Assembly: GCF_001677885.1 (NCBI RefSeq)
Contig: NZ_LOCQ01000046.1
Coordinates: forward strand, 1-64,000
Source: Janthinobacterium psychrotolerans
GTDB lineage: Bacteria > Pseudomonadota > Gammaproteobacteria > Burkholderiales > Burkholderiaceae_D
Length of the DNA stretch: 64,000 bases
Reading direction: 5' to 3'
Positions 54,239-63,658 of this stretch are shown here, piece by piece. Under the pieces are notes generated by a model, which made no database searches, was not told the origin of the DNA, and worked only from the letters and a program-made list of their open reading frames with translations. Both the position numbers and the translations under genes were made by a program. The stretch's first letter is position 1. Each line of letters begins with the position of its first letter.

Positions 54239-54601
54239 ATGAAAAGCAGTTCCCAAGGCGGCCTGGTCTATTCCACCGAAACCGGCCGCATGTGCCCGGC
54301 ATGCCGCCAGCCGCTGGCGCAATGCGCGTGCAAGGCCGCCGCAAAAGCGGCACCGGTCGGCGACGGCGCCGTGCGCGTGGCGCGCCAGACCAAGGGCCGT
54401 GGCGGCAAGAGCGTGACCATCGTCAAGGGCCTGGCGCTCGATGCCATCGCGCTGGCCCTGCTGGGCAAGCAGCTGCGCACGCAATGCGGCTCGGGCGGCA
54501 CGGTCAAGGATGGCGTGATCGAAGTGCAGGGCGACCATGTGGCCGCCATCATGGCGGCGCTCGTCAAGCTGGGCCACAAGCCGAAACAGGCTGGCGGCTG
54601 A
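54239..54601 (+). CDS. SUI1/eIF1-like translation factor YciH
   Basis: SUI1-domain protein (120 aa) with a Cys-rich N-terminus (MCPACRQPLAQCAC, possible zinc knuckle) and the core GRGGKSVTIVKGLALD, then TQCGSGGTVKDGVIEVQGDH. Bacterial YciH can discriminate initiation complexes in vitro; its role in cells is unsettled. It is monocistronic in appearance, with no obvious ribosome site. Confidence 0.9.
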   Translation: MKSSSQGGLVYSTETGRMCPACRQPLAQCACKAAAKAAPVGDGAVRVARQTKGRGGKSVTIVKGLALDAIALALLGKQLRTQCGSGGTVKDGVIEVQGDHVAAIMAALVKLGHKPKQAGG

Positions 54602-54620
54602 GCCATGACCGGCTGATCCC

Positions 54621-55463
54621 ATGCGCCCCGTTCCCGCCCTGATTGCGCTTGCCGCGTTGGCCGCGCTGGCCTATGGCTGCTGGCCTGTGCCCGAAGTGGC
54701 CCCGGCCGTGCTGGCGCCGGCATCCGCAGGTCGCAGCCTGTCGTCCTATTTCAACCTCGGCGCCAGCCCTGCACCGGTAGCTGCAGTGACCAGCGCCGCG
54801 CCCGGCCTGGAACAGCAACTGGCCCGGCTGGCCGCCAGCGGCAGCCCGGACGACGCCTATGCCGCCTATCAGCTGATCGACAACTGCATCATGTTCCAGA
54901 AAGAAGGACGCTTGCCGCTGCTGGAGTTCGAGCGCGGCAGCGACATGACGGCGGAAGAAAAAGCGGCGCAGCAGCACTTGTGTGCGGACCTGACCGAGCG
55001 CCAGAAAACCACGCGCCTGGAACTCCTGGCGCAGGCGGCCAAAGCCGGCGTGCCGGGTGCCAGCACGCGGTTTTTTGAGGAGGGTCCGTTCGGCGACCGC
55101 AGCGCGCTGCGCAGCCGGCCCGACGATCCGCTGGTGCTGGCCTGGAAACAGCAGGCGATCGCGCAACTGACGGCGCAGGCCGAGCAGGCCGAATTGTCCA
55201 GTCTCAGCACTCTGATGATCGCCTACCTGACGGACGGCGAGGTGAGCAAAAAAGACGCGCCCAAGGCCTACGGCTATCTGCTGGCCCTGCGCATGGTGCA
55301 TGACGATATCCTGACGCCCGGCAGCACCAACCCCTACCAGGACAACTACTGGCACGGGCTGCGCGACGAACTGACACCCGAACAGCAAGCCCTTGCCATG
55401 GAGAAGGCCAACGCGATTGCCGCCCGGTTTCGCCAGCACACGGGGCGGCCCGCGCATGGTTGA
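54621..55463 (+). CDS. Exported protein of unknown function (280 aa)
   Basis: An N-terminal hydrophobic segment (about 5-19) with Cys20 suggests export or lipid attachment, although YGCWP is not a good lipobox. The rest is helical and rich in Ala, Leu and Gln (LEQQLARLAASGSPDDAYAAYQLIDNC; ELLAQAAKAGVPGASTRFFEEGPFG), vaguely like Sel1/TPR repeats. Similar lipoprotein-like orphans occur in related genomes. It starts 19 bases after yciH and converges on the PEP-CTERM gene. Confidence 0.7.
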   Translation: MRPVPALIALAALAALAYGCWPVPEVAPAVLAPASAGRSLSSYFNLGASPAPVAAVTSAAPGLEQQLARLAASGSPDDAYAAYQLIDNCIMFQKEGRLPLLEFERGSDMTAEEKAAQQHLCADLTERQKTTRLELLAQAAKAGVPGASTRFFEEGPFGDRSALRSRPDDPLVLAWKQQAIAQLTAQAEQAELSSLSTLMIAYLTDGEVSKKDAPKAYGYLLALRMVHDDILTPGSTNPYQDNYWHGLRDELTPEQQALAMEKANAIAARFRQHTGRPAHG

Positions 55464-55511
55464 GCATTGCTGGCGGCGACGCTGTTGTATGGCGTGCTGG
55501 AACGTACCGGC

Positions 55512-56129
55512 TTACGCTGGCGCGACCGGCTGGTAACGCATCATTTGCCAGCGGCCGCTATCGCGCACCACGCCGCTTTTGCGGCGCCACCATCCCAGGC
55601 CGACCAGGCCCAGGCCCGCTAGCAGCATGGCGTAGGTTCCCGGTTCGGGCACGGCCATGGTCAGCGAAATGTCGAGCAGGGAATCGCGGATGCCGGTGCC
55701 GGTGGCCACCATGGTGTAGGTGCCCGGCCCCAGCAGGCCGCCGAAGGTCGAATGGGCGAAGCCGCCGAGCACGCCGACAAAGTTGTCGGATTGCAGCAGG
55801 GTATTGGTGGCGTCGAACAGGTCGATATTGACGCCGGTCAGGCGCGGACCGAAGTCGTCTGCCATATTGACCAGCCAGGCGGCATTGCCGGAAAAGTATT
55901 CGACGCCGTCGCCGACGGTAAACGTGGTGGTTTGCGACAGCGCGCCCCGTTCCGTGGTGAAAGTGTCGACCACCAGCGAGTCCTGCGCCAGCAGTGGCGT
56001 GGCGACGACGGCATTGGCGTAAAGGTTGCCGTACTTGACGACTTGTGTATCGGCCTGGGCCAGGGGCGCCAGCAGGCCGCAGCCCAATAACAGCGCCGCG
56101 CTTGCCCGCGTTAGTGCGATAGCGTTCAT
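55512..56129 (-). CDS. PEP-CTERM sorting domain protein with extra C-terminal tail
   Basis: Exported protein (205 aa) with a signal peptide (1-26, ending AQA) and a C-terminal PEP-CTERM signal: VPEPGTYAM (from 160), hydrophobic helix, then WWRRK (180-184). Such proteins are sorted by exosortase and linked to exopolysaccharide. Normally the protein ends a few residues after the Arg cluster; here 21 more follow. The middle is beta-rich (NIDLFDATNTLLQSDNFVG). AGGAG is better spaced to the ATG at 56129 than to one two codons upstream. Confidence 0.85.
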   Translation of the reverse strand: MNAIALTRASAALLLGCGLLAPLAQADTQVVKYGNLYANAVVATPLLAQDSLVVDTFTTERGALSQTTTFTVGDGVEYFSGNAAWLVNMADDFGPRLTGVNIDLFDATNTLLQSDNFVGVLGGFAHSTFGGLLGPGTYTMVATGTGIRDSLLDISLTMAVPEPGTYAMLLAGLGLVGLGWWRRKSGVVRDSGRWQMMRYQPVAPA

Positions 56130-56344
56130 ATTCATGCTCCTGTACTACATGCGATTGAGTGGGTACGCCGGGGCCGGTGCGGCACCGTGCGCGAGGGAAG
56201 GCAACAACGTCAACCGAGGAGATGTTTTTTTGTCAGCGGGAAAAGTCCGCCTGTTTGTGGTGCGGCGTGCCAGGTAAGAGCATAGCGCCGCCGGCGCGGC
56301 TGACTTTGCGCATGCTCAAACAGACAACCTTTTTGGTGCCGTAA

Positions 56345-56812
56345 TCAGCCGATCACGACGCGGCGATGGGTGGTATTGGTGGTGGTCTGGCCGCTGGGGC
56401 CGTAGAAATTGCCGCTTTGGGCCGCCGGACGCATGGCGACCAGTGCGCCCTGGGTGTGCAGCAGATGTTTGTTGACCAGCAAGCTGTTCAGGCGATTCTG
56501 TTCCTTGGCCTGGCGCGTGGTGCCGAGCAGTGCCGTCCACAGCGGCGCCGCTTCGGTATTGCCGGCGGCGGCCAGCCAGCCGTCCATGCCGTCTTCGCCA
56601 GCGGCAAAGCCGGCGGCGGCCAGTGCCTGGTGGCGTTGCTGCGCCAGCTGGCTCAGCTGTCCGATCAGTGCCGTCTTGCGCACCGTAATGTCCGAAATTG
56701 CATCGATGTCGGCCGCAACCAGATGCAGCTGTTCTTGTTTCATCAATGCCAGCAAGCTGGTCATGAGCTCATGCTCGTGGTGCAGGCTGGAAAACGGAGT
56801 CACGGATTGCAT
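56345..56812 (-). CDS. flgN: Flagellar export chaperone FlgN
   Basis: Cytosolic chaperone (155 aa) for the hook-filament junction proteins FlgK and FlgL. It is an all-helical protein (LHHEHELMTSLLALMKQEQLHLVAADIDAISDITVRKTALIGQLSQLAQQRHQAL) with the usual disordered C-terminal end (FYGPSGQ, cf. the family's YGxxG motif). It directly follows flgM with an 8-base gap. Confidence 0.88.
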   Translation of the reverse strand: MQSVTPFSSLHHEHELMTSLLALMKQEQLHLVAADIDAISDITVRKTALIGQLSQLAQQRHQALAAAGFAAGEDGMDGWLAAAGNTEAAPLWTALLGTTRQAKEQNRLNSLLVNKHLLHTQGALVAMRPAAQSGNFYGPSGQTTTNTTHRRVVIG

Positions 56813-56820
56813 GGAAGAAC

Positions 56821-57126
56821 CTATCTATTTCGTGAGTGCAGCAGGTCCTTGACCGTGTCGAGGAGACCGTCCGCCACTTTTTCAGAATTGACCTGGAACT
56901 GGCCATCGGCAATCGCGAGTTTGATGCGTTCGACTTTTTTCGTGTCGAACACGCTATTGCTGCTGGTCGTTGCGCTGGTCGCCAGTGCCTGCCCTTGCGG
57001 CGACAGGCGGACGCTGTCCGACGATGCCGGGGCAGCTTGCGCCTTCTCGGTGTTGCGGGCGCCGGACGTGGCCGCCGGCGTGACCGGCAAGCCGGGATTG
57101 CTTTTAATGTTATCGGTAATTTTCAC
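56821..57126 (-). CDS. flgM: Anti-sigma-28 factor FlgM, GTG start
   Basis: Small inhibitor of FliA (101 aa), exported through the flagellum on hook completion. The N-terminus (MKITDNIKSNPGLP) and C-terminal sigma-binding helices (DTKKVERIKLAIADGQFQVNSEKVADGLLDTVKDLL) match the family. The start codon is GTG with GAGG eight bases upstream. It is driven by a sigma-28 promoter at 57176-57202, giving the feedback loop typical of flagellar regulation. Confidence 0.93.
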   Translation of the reverse strand: MKITDNIKSNPGLPVTPAATSGARNTEKAQAAPASSDSVRLSPQGQALATSATTSSNSVFDTKKVERIKLAIADGQFQVNSEKVADGLLDTVKDLLHSRNR

Positions 57127-57175
57127 AACGTGATCCTCGTCTGGTCGAAGTCAAAAAACTCCGGTATATGAGTTC

Positions 57176-57202
57176 TTATCGGCCACTATTCCTGAAACTT
57201 TA
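57176..57202 (-). promoter_or_regulatory. Sigma-28 (FliA) promoter of flgM
   Basis: TAAAGTTT (57195-57202, minus strand), 11-base spacer, GCCGATAA (57176-57183): identical to the enteric FliA consensus in both boxes and spacing. The predicted 5' UTR of flgM is about 43 bases. Confidence 0.92.
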
Positions 57203-57248
57203 GTGTGCCAGATGACAAATATCGTTGTCCAGACAAGTTTGCAATGCT

Positions 57249-57947
57249 TTAAAAGGCCACTTCGACCAAGCCTCCCGCCCGCGCGATGCCGCTGATCTGC
57301 TGTCCCCCCTGGGTGCGTACCTGCACCGTCTGGCCGTCGCCGGCGTTGCCGATGGCGCGTCCTTCTGACGCCACCTGGAAACCATTGCCGCTTGACACTA
57401 CCCGGACCAGCTGGCCCTGCTTGACCACAGGCGGGCGGCGCAAGGTATCGGTGCGCATCGGCGTGCCCGCCGGCAGCGACATATTGGTGCTGGCGCCCAC
57501 TACCTGTTCCATATTGGTGGCGATTCCTGCAGGTAATGCCGCCAGGTCGCCCTGCATCGTCACCAGTTGCGTGGCATCTATCGTTTGGCCCTGCGCCAGC
57601 GGCACGGCGCTGGCGATGTAGTCGCCCACCACTGCCACGTTGGCCTGCAGGTAAATCGTCCAGCTGGCCGGCGCGGTGCAGCGCACGCCCACCGTGCTCT
57701 TGCCCCAGGCGCGGCTGCCCGGCGCCATGAACGCTTGCGGCGCGGGGCAGGCGGCCAGGTTCAGGCGCGGGTCGACCGCGCCGACCGTAACGGTGACCTG
57801 GCCCGGCAGGCCATTGCTTTGGACTTGCAGGAACTGCTGTACCGTCTGCCGCAGCGCTTCCGGCGACTGGCGGCCGCCTGTCTGTGCCTGCGCCAGTGGC
57901 GCAAATGCAACAAGTACGGACAGCAGCGAGAGGAAGTGTTTTTTCAT
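57249..57947 (-). CDS. flgA: Flagellar P-ring assembly chaperone FlgA
   Basis: Periplasmic chaperone (232 aa) for FlgI assembly. It has a signal peptide (1-21, ending AQA), an SAF domain (GDYIASAVPLAQGQTIDATQLVTMQGDL) and a C-terminal FlgA domain (VKQGQLVRVVSSGNGFQVASEGRAIGNAGDGQTVQVR). The start at 57947 has AGAGG upstream; a 9-residue in-frame extension is less likely. It is divergent from flgB, as in most flagellar clusters. Confidence 0.93.
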   Translation of the reverse strand: MKKHFLSLLSVLVAFAPLAQAQTGGRQSPEALRQTVQQFLQVQSNGLPGQVTVTVGAVDPRLNLAACPAPQAFMAPGSRAWGKSTVGVRCTAPASWTIYLQANVAVVGDYIASAVPLAQGQTIDATQLVTMQGDLAALPAGIATNMEQVVGASTNMSLPAGTPMRTDTLRRPPVVKQGQLVRVVSSGNGFQVASEGRAIGNAGDGQTVQVRTQGGQQISGIARAGGLVEVAF

Positions 57948-58137
57948 GATGATAGGCCTCTGGAATACTGCCATGATAGTCGCGCCAGGTGTGCTTGAAG
58001 CGTGGATTAAGGGGTGAAAGTATGGTCTGATCCGGCGATGGTATTGCCGCTGAGAACCGTACTATCTTTCCTGTCATCATATATGTCGCCATCCTTCCGC
58101 CATCAGGCGCCAGTGGCGGACCTTTCCGGAGCCAGAC

Positions 58138-58584
58138 ATGATAGGGAAACTCGACGATTACCTGCGCTTTCACGAGTCCGCGCTGAGCTTGCGTTCGACG
58201 CGCCAGGAACTGCTCGCCTCGAATATCGCCAACGCCGATACGCCCAACTACAAGGCGCGCGACGTCGATTTCGCCAGCGCCCTGAAAGGCGTGCTGGCGC
58301 GCAGCGAAGGGGTGGCGCCGGCACTGACTGGCACGGCGGCGAAACATCTTCCAGGCAACGGCGTTGCCGCCAGCACCGTTCCGGGCGGCAAGGTCGAAAC
58401 CATGCCCGACGGCACGCCGCTGCTGTACCGCGCACCGGCCCAGGGCGCGGTCGATGGCAATACGGTGGACATGGACCTGGAGCGCAATGCCTTTGCCGAT
58501 AACGCGATTCGGTATGAAGCGAGCATCACGCTGCTCAATTCGCAGATCAAGAGCATGCTGACGGCCATCCAGGGAGGACAATAA
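58138..58584 (+). CDS. flgB: Flagellar proximal rod protein FlgB
   Basis: Rod protein (148 aa) with the N-terminal flagellar motif [21 protein letters not shown]. It is first in flgBCDEFGHI. GGAG precedes the ATG by six bases. The 190-base interval shared with flgA must contain their divergent promoters; no sigma-28 or sigma-54 box could be assigned there. Confidence 0.95.
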   Translation: MIGKLDDYLRFHESALSLRSTRQELLASNIANADTPNYKARDVDFASALKGVLARSEGVAPALTGTAAKHLPGNGVAASTVPGGKVETMPDGTPLLYRAPAQGAVDGNTVDMDLERNAFADNAIRYEASITLLNSQIKSMLTAIQGGQ

Positions 58585-58586
58585 TC

Positions 58587-58988
58587 ATGTCGCTATTTAA
58601 TATTTTCAATGTTTCCGGTTCAGCAATGAGCGCCCAGGCGCAGCGCCTGAACACCGTGGCCAGCAACCTGGCCAATGCCGACAGCGCCACCAGCGCCAGC
58701 GGCGAAGCCTACCGCGCCAAGCAGGTGGTGTTCGAAGCCGTGCCGCTGGCCGCAGGCGGCACCGCCGTCAAGGTGCAGAAGGTGATCGAAGATCCTTCGC
58801 CGATGAAACTGGTGTACGACCCGAAGAATCCGCTGGCCGACGACAAGGGCTATGTGACCATGCCTAACGTCAATACCGTCGATGAAATGGTCAATATGCT
58901 GTCCGCGTCGCGCTCCTACCAGACCAACGTGGAAACCATGAACGCGGCCAAGTCGCTGCTCCTGAAAACACTCACACTCGGCCAATAA
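58587..58988 (+). CDS. flgC: Flagellar proximal rod protein FlgC
   Basis: Rod protein (133 aa) with N-terminal [30 protein letters not shown] and C-terminal [29 protein letters not shown], the coiled-coil pair of axial proteins. It starts two bases after flgB with GGAGG inside the flgB end. Confidence 0.96.
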   Translation: MSLFNIFNVSGSAMSAQAQRLNTVASNLANADSATSASGEAYRAKQVVFEAVPLAAGGTAVKVQKVIEDPSPMKLVYDPKNPLADDKGYVTMPNVNTVDEMVNMLSASRSYQTNVETMNAAKSLLLKTLTLGQ

Positions 58989-59004
58989 GGCCTGACTGAT
59001 CATT

Positions 59005-59706
59005 ATGGCAACCATCGATACCAGCTCCCCCGCCGTCACCAACGATCTGATGGCGACGATGAATCCGAAGAAAACCACGGCCGCCGCCGGCAGCGTGGAA
59101 GAGGACACCAATAAATTCCTTACCCTGCTCGTGACGCAGCTGCAAAACCAGGACCCGATGAATCCGCTCGACAATGCGCAGCTGACCAGTCAGCTGGCCC
59201 AGCTGTCGACCGTGACCGGCGTCAACAAGCTCAATTCCACGCTGGAAACGCTGAAGACCAGCTACCAGCAAGCCGAATCGATGCAGGCGGCCAACATCAT
59301 CGGCCATGGCGTGTTGACCGCCGGCAAGGGTATCACGCTGAGCAAGAGCGCGTCCCTGCTGGGCGTGGACCTGGCCACGCCCGCCGACAATGTCAAGGTC
59401 GTCATCTATGACGGCGCCGGCAAGGAAGTCCATGCCATCGACCTGGGCGCGCAAGCGGCCGGCACCTTGCCGCTGGGCTGGAACGGCGAGACTGGCGAAA
59501 AGGGTGCGGACGGCAAGCCCATCGTGCTGGCCGACGGCAGCTATACCTTCGAGGTGGTGGCCACGCGTGGCGGCGAGAAACTCAAGGATGCCACCGGCCT
59601 GACCTTCGGTTCGGTGGCCAGCGTCTCGACCGGGACGGCCGGCGTGAAACTCAATGTCCCTGGCGTCGGCAGCATCAACATGGCCGACGTGAAACAGATT
59701 CTGTAA
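59005..59706 (+). CDS. flgD: Flagellar hook capping protein FlgD
   Basis: Hook-assembly scaffold (233 aa). The N-terminal export and assembly region has FLTLLVTQLQNQDPMNPLDNAQLTSQLAQLSTVTGVNKLN. A central FlgD Ig-like / Tudor-like part follows (AGTLPLGWNGETGEKGADGKPIVLADGSYTFEV). Normal length. Confidence 0.96.
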   Translation: MATIDTSSPAVTNDLMATMNPKKTTAAAGSVEEDTNKFLTLLVTQLQNQDPMNPLDNAQLTSQLAQLSTVTGVNKLNSTLETLKTSYQQAESMQAANIIGHGVLTAGKGITLSKSASLLGVDLATPADNVKVVIYDGAGKEVHAIDLGAQAAGTLPLGWNGETGEKGADGKPIVLADGSYTFEVVATRGGEKLKDATGLTFGSVASVSTGTAGVKLNVPGVGSINMADVKQIL

Positions 59707-59784
59707 GTGTTGCAAAACCCTTTGCAGCCTGAAACCCGCTGCTCCCTGACCATTTAACGAAAAATTCCTTACCAGGAGCAAAGA

Positions 59785-61332
59785 ATGTCTTTCCAACAAG
59801 GCCTGAGCGGCTTGAACGGCGCCGCCAAATCGCTGGACGTCATCGGCAACAATATCGCCAACTCGGGCACCGTGGGTTTCAAGCAATCGCAGGCGCAGTT
59901 TGCCGATATCTACGCCAGCTCGCTGTATGGCGTGGCCGGCAACCAGGCCGGCATCGGCGTGGCGGTGTCGCAAGTGGCGCAATCGTTTAGCCAGGGTAAC
60001 CTGGAAACCTCGGCCAATCCGCTCGATCTCGCCATCAATGGCGGGGGCTTTTTCCGCACCAACGCGGGCGGCACGATCCAGTATTCGCGCAATGGCCAGT
60101 TCCAGGTCGACAAGAACGGCTTCATCATCAATGCCCAGAATGCGCAGCTGACCGGCTATCCGGTCGATGCCAACGGCAAGGTGCTGGCCGGCGCGCCGGT
60201 GCCGCTGCAGATCGATCCGGGCGACATGAGCCCGCAAGCTACCACCAAGGTCGACACCCAGATCAACCTCAATTCGAATTCGGTCATGCCGACCACGGTG
60301 CCGTTCAGCATGACCGACCCGACGTCGTACAACAAGCAGATTCCCGTCGCCGTCTACGATACGCTGGGCAACGCGCACACCATGTCGATGTTCTACGTCA
60401 AGACCGGCACCAATGCCTGGGACGTCTATACCGCCTCGGATGACCTGGAAATCACCAGCGCCAAGGCCGCCTCCGCACTGCAGACCGACCCCGCCGCGCT
60501 GGCCGCGCGCGCCACCTACCAGGCTGCCGTCACGGCCGTGCCGCAGGTTCCCGCCAATGTCGCCAATGCCGCCGTCGCGTATGCCAACGCGGCTGGCGCG
60601 GCCGTCACCACCGCCGCCGGCACTGCCGGCGCGAACGCCGCGCAACTGGGCGCGATCGCCGCCACCTATGGCAGTGCGGTGGCCAACGGCGTCAATTCGA
60701 GCCGCACGCCGGACCAGATCGACGCGGCGATCGCCGCCGCCACCGTGGTGCCAGCGGTCAAGACCGCTTCGCTGATCTTCAACAGCGTCGGCAGCCTGGA
60801 CAAGGCCGCCATGCTGGCGCTCAGTCCGCCGCGGACCCTGCCTCTCACCGTCACTTTGCCCATTATTCCGGCCACCGGCGCCACGGGCACCCTGGCGGTC
60901 AAGGTCGATTTCAGCAATTCGACCCAGCTGGGCCTTGCTACCAGTGAAAAGAAAACCGTGGCCGATGGCTACGCTGCGGGCCAGCTGAGCCGCTTCGTGG
61001 TCGGTTCCGACGGCATTATCCAGGGCCAGTACAGCAACGGCAGGACGCGCGACCTGGGCCAGGTCGTCCTGACCTCGTTTACCAATCCGAACGGTTTACA
61101 GCCCCTGGGTAACAACGCCTGGGGTGAAACCTCGATCTCGGGCGGCCCCATCATCGGCGAACCCGGCACCGGCACGGCCGGCAATTTGCGCTCGTCGGCG
61201 GTGGAAGTGTCGAACGTCGACCTGACGGCCGAGCTGGTCAACATGATCACCGCCCAGCGCGCCTACCAGGCCAATGCGCAGACCATCAAGACGCAGGATT
61301 CGATCTTGCAAACCCTCGTGAATCTGCGGTAA
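59785..61332 (+). CDS. flgE: Flagellar hook protein FlgE with Ala-rich insert
   Basis: Hook subunit (515 aa, longer than the usual 400 or so). The conserved N-terminus is GLNGAAKSLDVIGNNIANSGTVGFKQSQAQFADIY and the C-terminus VDLTAELVNMITAQRAYQANAQTIKTQDSILQTL. Residues about 224-327 are an insert made of Ala, Val, Asn, Gln and Thr (for example AGAAVTTAAGTAGANAAQLGAIAATYGS), placed in the outer D2-type domain after NAWDVYTASDDLEI. The insert would face outward on the hook. A strong AGGAG precedes the ATG. Confidence 0.94.
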   Translation: MSFQQGLSGLNGAAKSLDVIGNNIANSGTVGFKQSQAQFADIYASSLYGVAGNQAGIGVAVSQVAQSFSQGNLETSANPLDLAINGGGFFRTNAGGTIQYSRNGQFQVDKNGFIINAQNAQLTGYPVDANGKVLAGAPVPLQIDPGDMSPQATTKVDTQINLNSNSVMPTTVPFSMTDPTSYNKQIPVAVYDTLGNAHTMSMFYVKTGTNAWDVYTASDDLEITSAKAASALQTDPAALAARATYQAAVTAVPQVPANVANAAVAYANAAGAAVTTAAGTAGANAAQLGAIAATYGSAVANGVNSSRTPDQIDAAIAAATVVPAVKTASLIFNSVGSLDKAAMLALSPPRTLPLTVTLPIIPATGATGTLAVKVDFSNSTQLGLATSEKKTVADGYAAGQLSRFVVGSDGIIQGQYSNGRTRDLGQVVLTSFTNPNGLQPLGNNAWGETSISGGPIIGEPGTGTAGNLRSSAVEVSNVDLTAELVNMITAQRAYQANAQTIKTQDSILQTLVNLR

Positions 61333-61350
61333 TACAGCAAGGAGCAGCAC

Positions 61351-62094
61351 ATGGATCGTCTTATCTACACCGCCAGCTCGGGCGCCAAGCACATCCTGGA
61401 CAAGCAGGCGACCACCGCCAACAACCTGGCCAACACGACCAGCACCGGCTTCCGGGCCCAGCTCGATTCGTTTCGCGCGGTGCCGGTGGTGGCGGACGGC
61501 ATGATGCCGACGCGCACCTTTGTCGTCGATTCGACGGTCGGCTCCAACTTCGAGCAGGGCCCGATGATCCATACCGGGCGCGCGCTCGACGTGGCGGTGG
61601 AGAACAACGGCTGGATCGCGGTGCAGTCGGCCGATGGATCGGAGGCCTATACCCGCAACGGTGCCCTCAAGCTCAATGAAAACGGCATGCTGCAAACCCA
61701 GTCCGGCCTGATGGTGCAGGGCGATACGGGGCCGCTGGCCGTGCCGCCTGGCGTGACGGTGACGATTGCCGGCGACGGCACCATCGGCACGATTTCCACC
61801 GATGTGCCGCCGGGGCCGTCGACGGTGCTGGGCCGCATCAAGCTGGTCAATCCGCCCGAGCAGATGCTGGTGCGTGGCGACGATGGCCTGTTCCGCGTCA
61901 AGGACGGCAGCGTGCCGCAGGCCGACCAGACGGTCAAGCTGACCACCGGCGCGCTGGAGGGCAGCAATGTCAGCCCGGTCGACTCGATGGTGACGATGAT
62001 TGCGCTGGCGCGCCAGTTCGAAACCCAAATGAGCCTGCTCAAGAATGCCGAGAACAACGCGGCGAAAGCCACCCAGATCCTCGCTTTGAATTGA
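61351..62094 (+). CDS. flgF: Flagellar proximal rod protein FlgF
   Basis: Rod protein (247 aa): N-terminal MDRLIYTASSGAKHILDKQATTANNLANTTSTGFRAQLD and C-terminal SPVDSMVTMIALARQFETQMSLLKNAENNAAKATQIL. AAGGAG lies six bases before the ATG. Normal length and order. Confidence 0.96.
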   Translation: MDRLIYTASSGAKHILDKQATTANNLANTTSTGFRAQLDSFRAVPVVADGMMPTRTFVVDSTVGSNFEQGPMIHTGRALDVAVENNGWIAVQSADGSEAYTRNGALKLNENGMLQTQSGLMVQGDTGPLAVPPGVTVTIAGDGTIGTISTDVPPGPSTVLGRIKLVNPPEQMLVRGDDGLFRVKDGSVPQADQTVKLTTGALEGSNVSPVDSMVTMIALARQFETQMSLLKNAENNAAKATQILALN

Positions 62095-62165
62095 TAGGGC
62101 GAGCCGCATAATGGTCACATAGAAATTGTCACAGGGCCTGCGCGCGCTGTTATTGGAGAAAAATC

Positions 62166-62948
62166 ATGATACGTTCCCTTTGGATTGCCAAGACCGGCCT
62201 GGAAGCGCAGCAAACGCAGATGGACGTGATCGCCAATAACCTGGCCAACGTCAGCACCACCGGCTTCAAGAAGTCGCGCGCCGTGTTCGAAGACTTGCTG
62301 TACCAGAACGTGCGCCAGCCTGGCGCGCAGTCGTCTCAGCAGACCCAGCTGCCATCGGGCCTGCAGATCGGCACCGGCGTGCGCACCGTCGCCACCGAAC
62401 GCATCCACACGCAGGGCAATCCCCAGGCGTCCGGCAACTCGCGCGACGTGATGATCAACGGCACCGGCTTTTTCCAGGTGCTGCTGCCCGATGGCGCCAC
62501 TGCCTACACGCGCGACGGCTCGTTCCAGACCGATTCCAACGGTCAATTGGTCACCTCCGAAGGCTTCGTGATCCAGCCCGCCATTACCGTGCCGACCAAT
62601 GCGCTGAGCCTGACGGTGGCGCGCGATGGCACCGTCTCCGTCACCTTGCCCGGCGTTGCCGCGCCTTCGCAGATCGGCGCCTTGCAGCTGACCACCTTCG
62701 TCAATCCGGCCGGCCTGGAATCGAAAGGCGAAAACCTGTACATGGAAACGGGCGCCTCGGGGGTGGCGCAGACCAATACGCCGGGCACCAATGGCGCTGG
62801 CTTGTTGATGCAGGGCTATATCGAAACCTCGAACGTCAACGTGGCCGAGGAAATGGTCAACATGATCCAGACGCAGCGCGCCTACGAGATCAACAGCAAG
62901 GCCATCACCACGTCCGACCAGATGTTGCAGAAACTCTCACAGCTCTAA
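62166..62948 (+). CDS. flgG: Flagellar distal rod protein FlgG
   Basis: Distal rod protein (260 aa): [47 protein letters not shown] at the N-terminus, with the FlgG-specific segment after it, and [35 protein letters not shown] at the C-terminus. GGAG lies upstream. A 70-base gap separates it from flgF. Confidence 0.97.
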   Translation: MIRSLWIAKTGLEAQQTQMDVIANNLANVSTTGFKKSRAVFEDLLYQNVRQPGAQSSQQTQLPSGLQIGTGVRTVATERIHTQGNPQASGNSRDVMINGTGFFQVLLPDGATAYTRDGSFQTDSNGQLVTSEGFVIQPAITVPTNALSLTVARDGTVSVTLPGVAAPSQIGALQLTTFVNPAGLESKGENLYMETGASGVAQTNTPGTNGAGLLMQGYIETSNVNVAEEMVNMIQTQRAYEINSKAITTSDQMLQKLSQL

Positions 62949-62959
62949 ATTTTTGTCAT

Positions 62960-62979
62960 GCCATCCGCCCACGGATGGC
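62960..62979 (+). repeat. Stem-loop between flgG and flgH
   Basis: A perfect 8-bp stem gccatccg / cggatggc with a 4-base loop. No T tract follows, so it is not a terminator; it may affect mRNA processing or stability. It lies just before the flgH ribosome site. Confidence 0.6.
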
Positions 62980-62993
62980 AGCGGAGGCTTACC

Positions 62994-63656
62994 ATGTCTT
63001 GTTCCATCAATTACCCCATCATCGCCTTGCTTGCTGCAGCCATCCTGTCCGGCTGCGCCGTCACCCCCACCTCGATCGTGCCTTACCCGACCACCACGCG
63101 CGCGCCGATGCCCGAACCGGTGGTGGCCAGCAACGGCGCCATCTACCAGCAGTCGACCTACCGTCCGGCCTTCGAAGACCGCCGCGCGCGCCATGTGGGC
63201 GATACCCTGATCATCGCCATTACCGAACGCACCAACGCCGTCAAGTCGGGCGCCAGCTCGGGCAACAAATCGAACAGCGCCAGTTTCAGCACGCCGGGCC
63301 TGCTGCAGGGGCGCTTCGGCGGCACGGTGGCGGCCAATGGCGCGCTCAAGCATGCCGATGGCGACAACCAGTCGGCCAGCAATACCTTTTCCGGCACGAT
63401 CGGCGTGACGGTGATCGAGGAACTGCCGAACGGCAACTTGATCGTGGCTGGCGAAAAACAGATCGCGATGAACAAGGGCACCGAATTCATCCGCTTCTCG
63501 GGCATGGTCAATCCCGATACCATTGGTATCGGCAACGTGGTGCCGTCGACCCAGGTGGCCGATGCGCGCGTGGAATACCGCACCAACAGCCAGATCGACC
63601 GCGCCGAGATGGCCTCGATGGCCTCGCGCTTCTTCCTCAGCCTGTTGCCGTTCTGA
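62994..63656 (+). CDS. flgH: Flagellar L-ring lipoprotein FlgH
   Basis: Outer-membrane L-ring protein (220 aa) with a lipoprotein signal (AAAILSGC, lipid-bearing Cys21) needing LspA. FlgH motifs include [26 protein letters not shown] and [26 protein letters not shown]. The start at 62994 was chosen for its GGAGG six bases upstream; a 12-residue upstream extension would overlap the stem-loop. Confidence 0.95.
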   Translation: MSCSINYPIIALLAAAILSGCAVTPTSIVPYPTTTRAPMPEPVVASNGAIYQQSTYRPAFEDRRARHVGDTLIIAITERTNAVKSGASSGNKSNSASFSTPGLLQGRFGGTVAANGALKHADGDNQSASNTFSGTIGVTVIEELPNGNLIVAGEKQIAMNKGTEFIRFSGMVNPDTIGIGNVVPSTQVADARVEYRTNSQIDRAEMASMASRFFLSLLPF

Positions 63657-63658
63657 TC

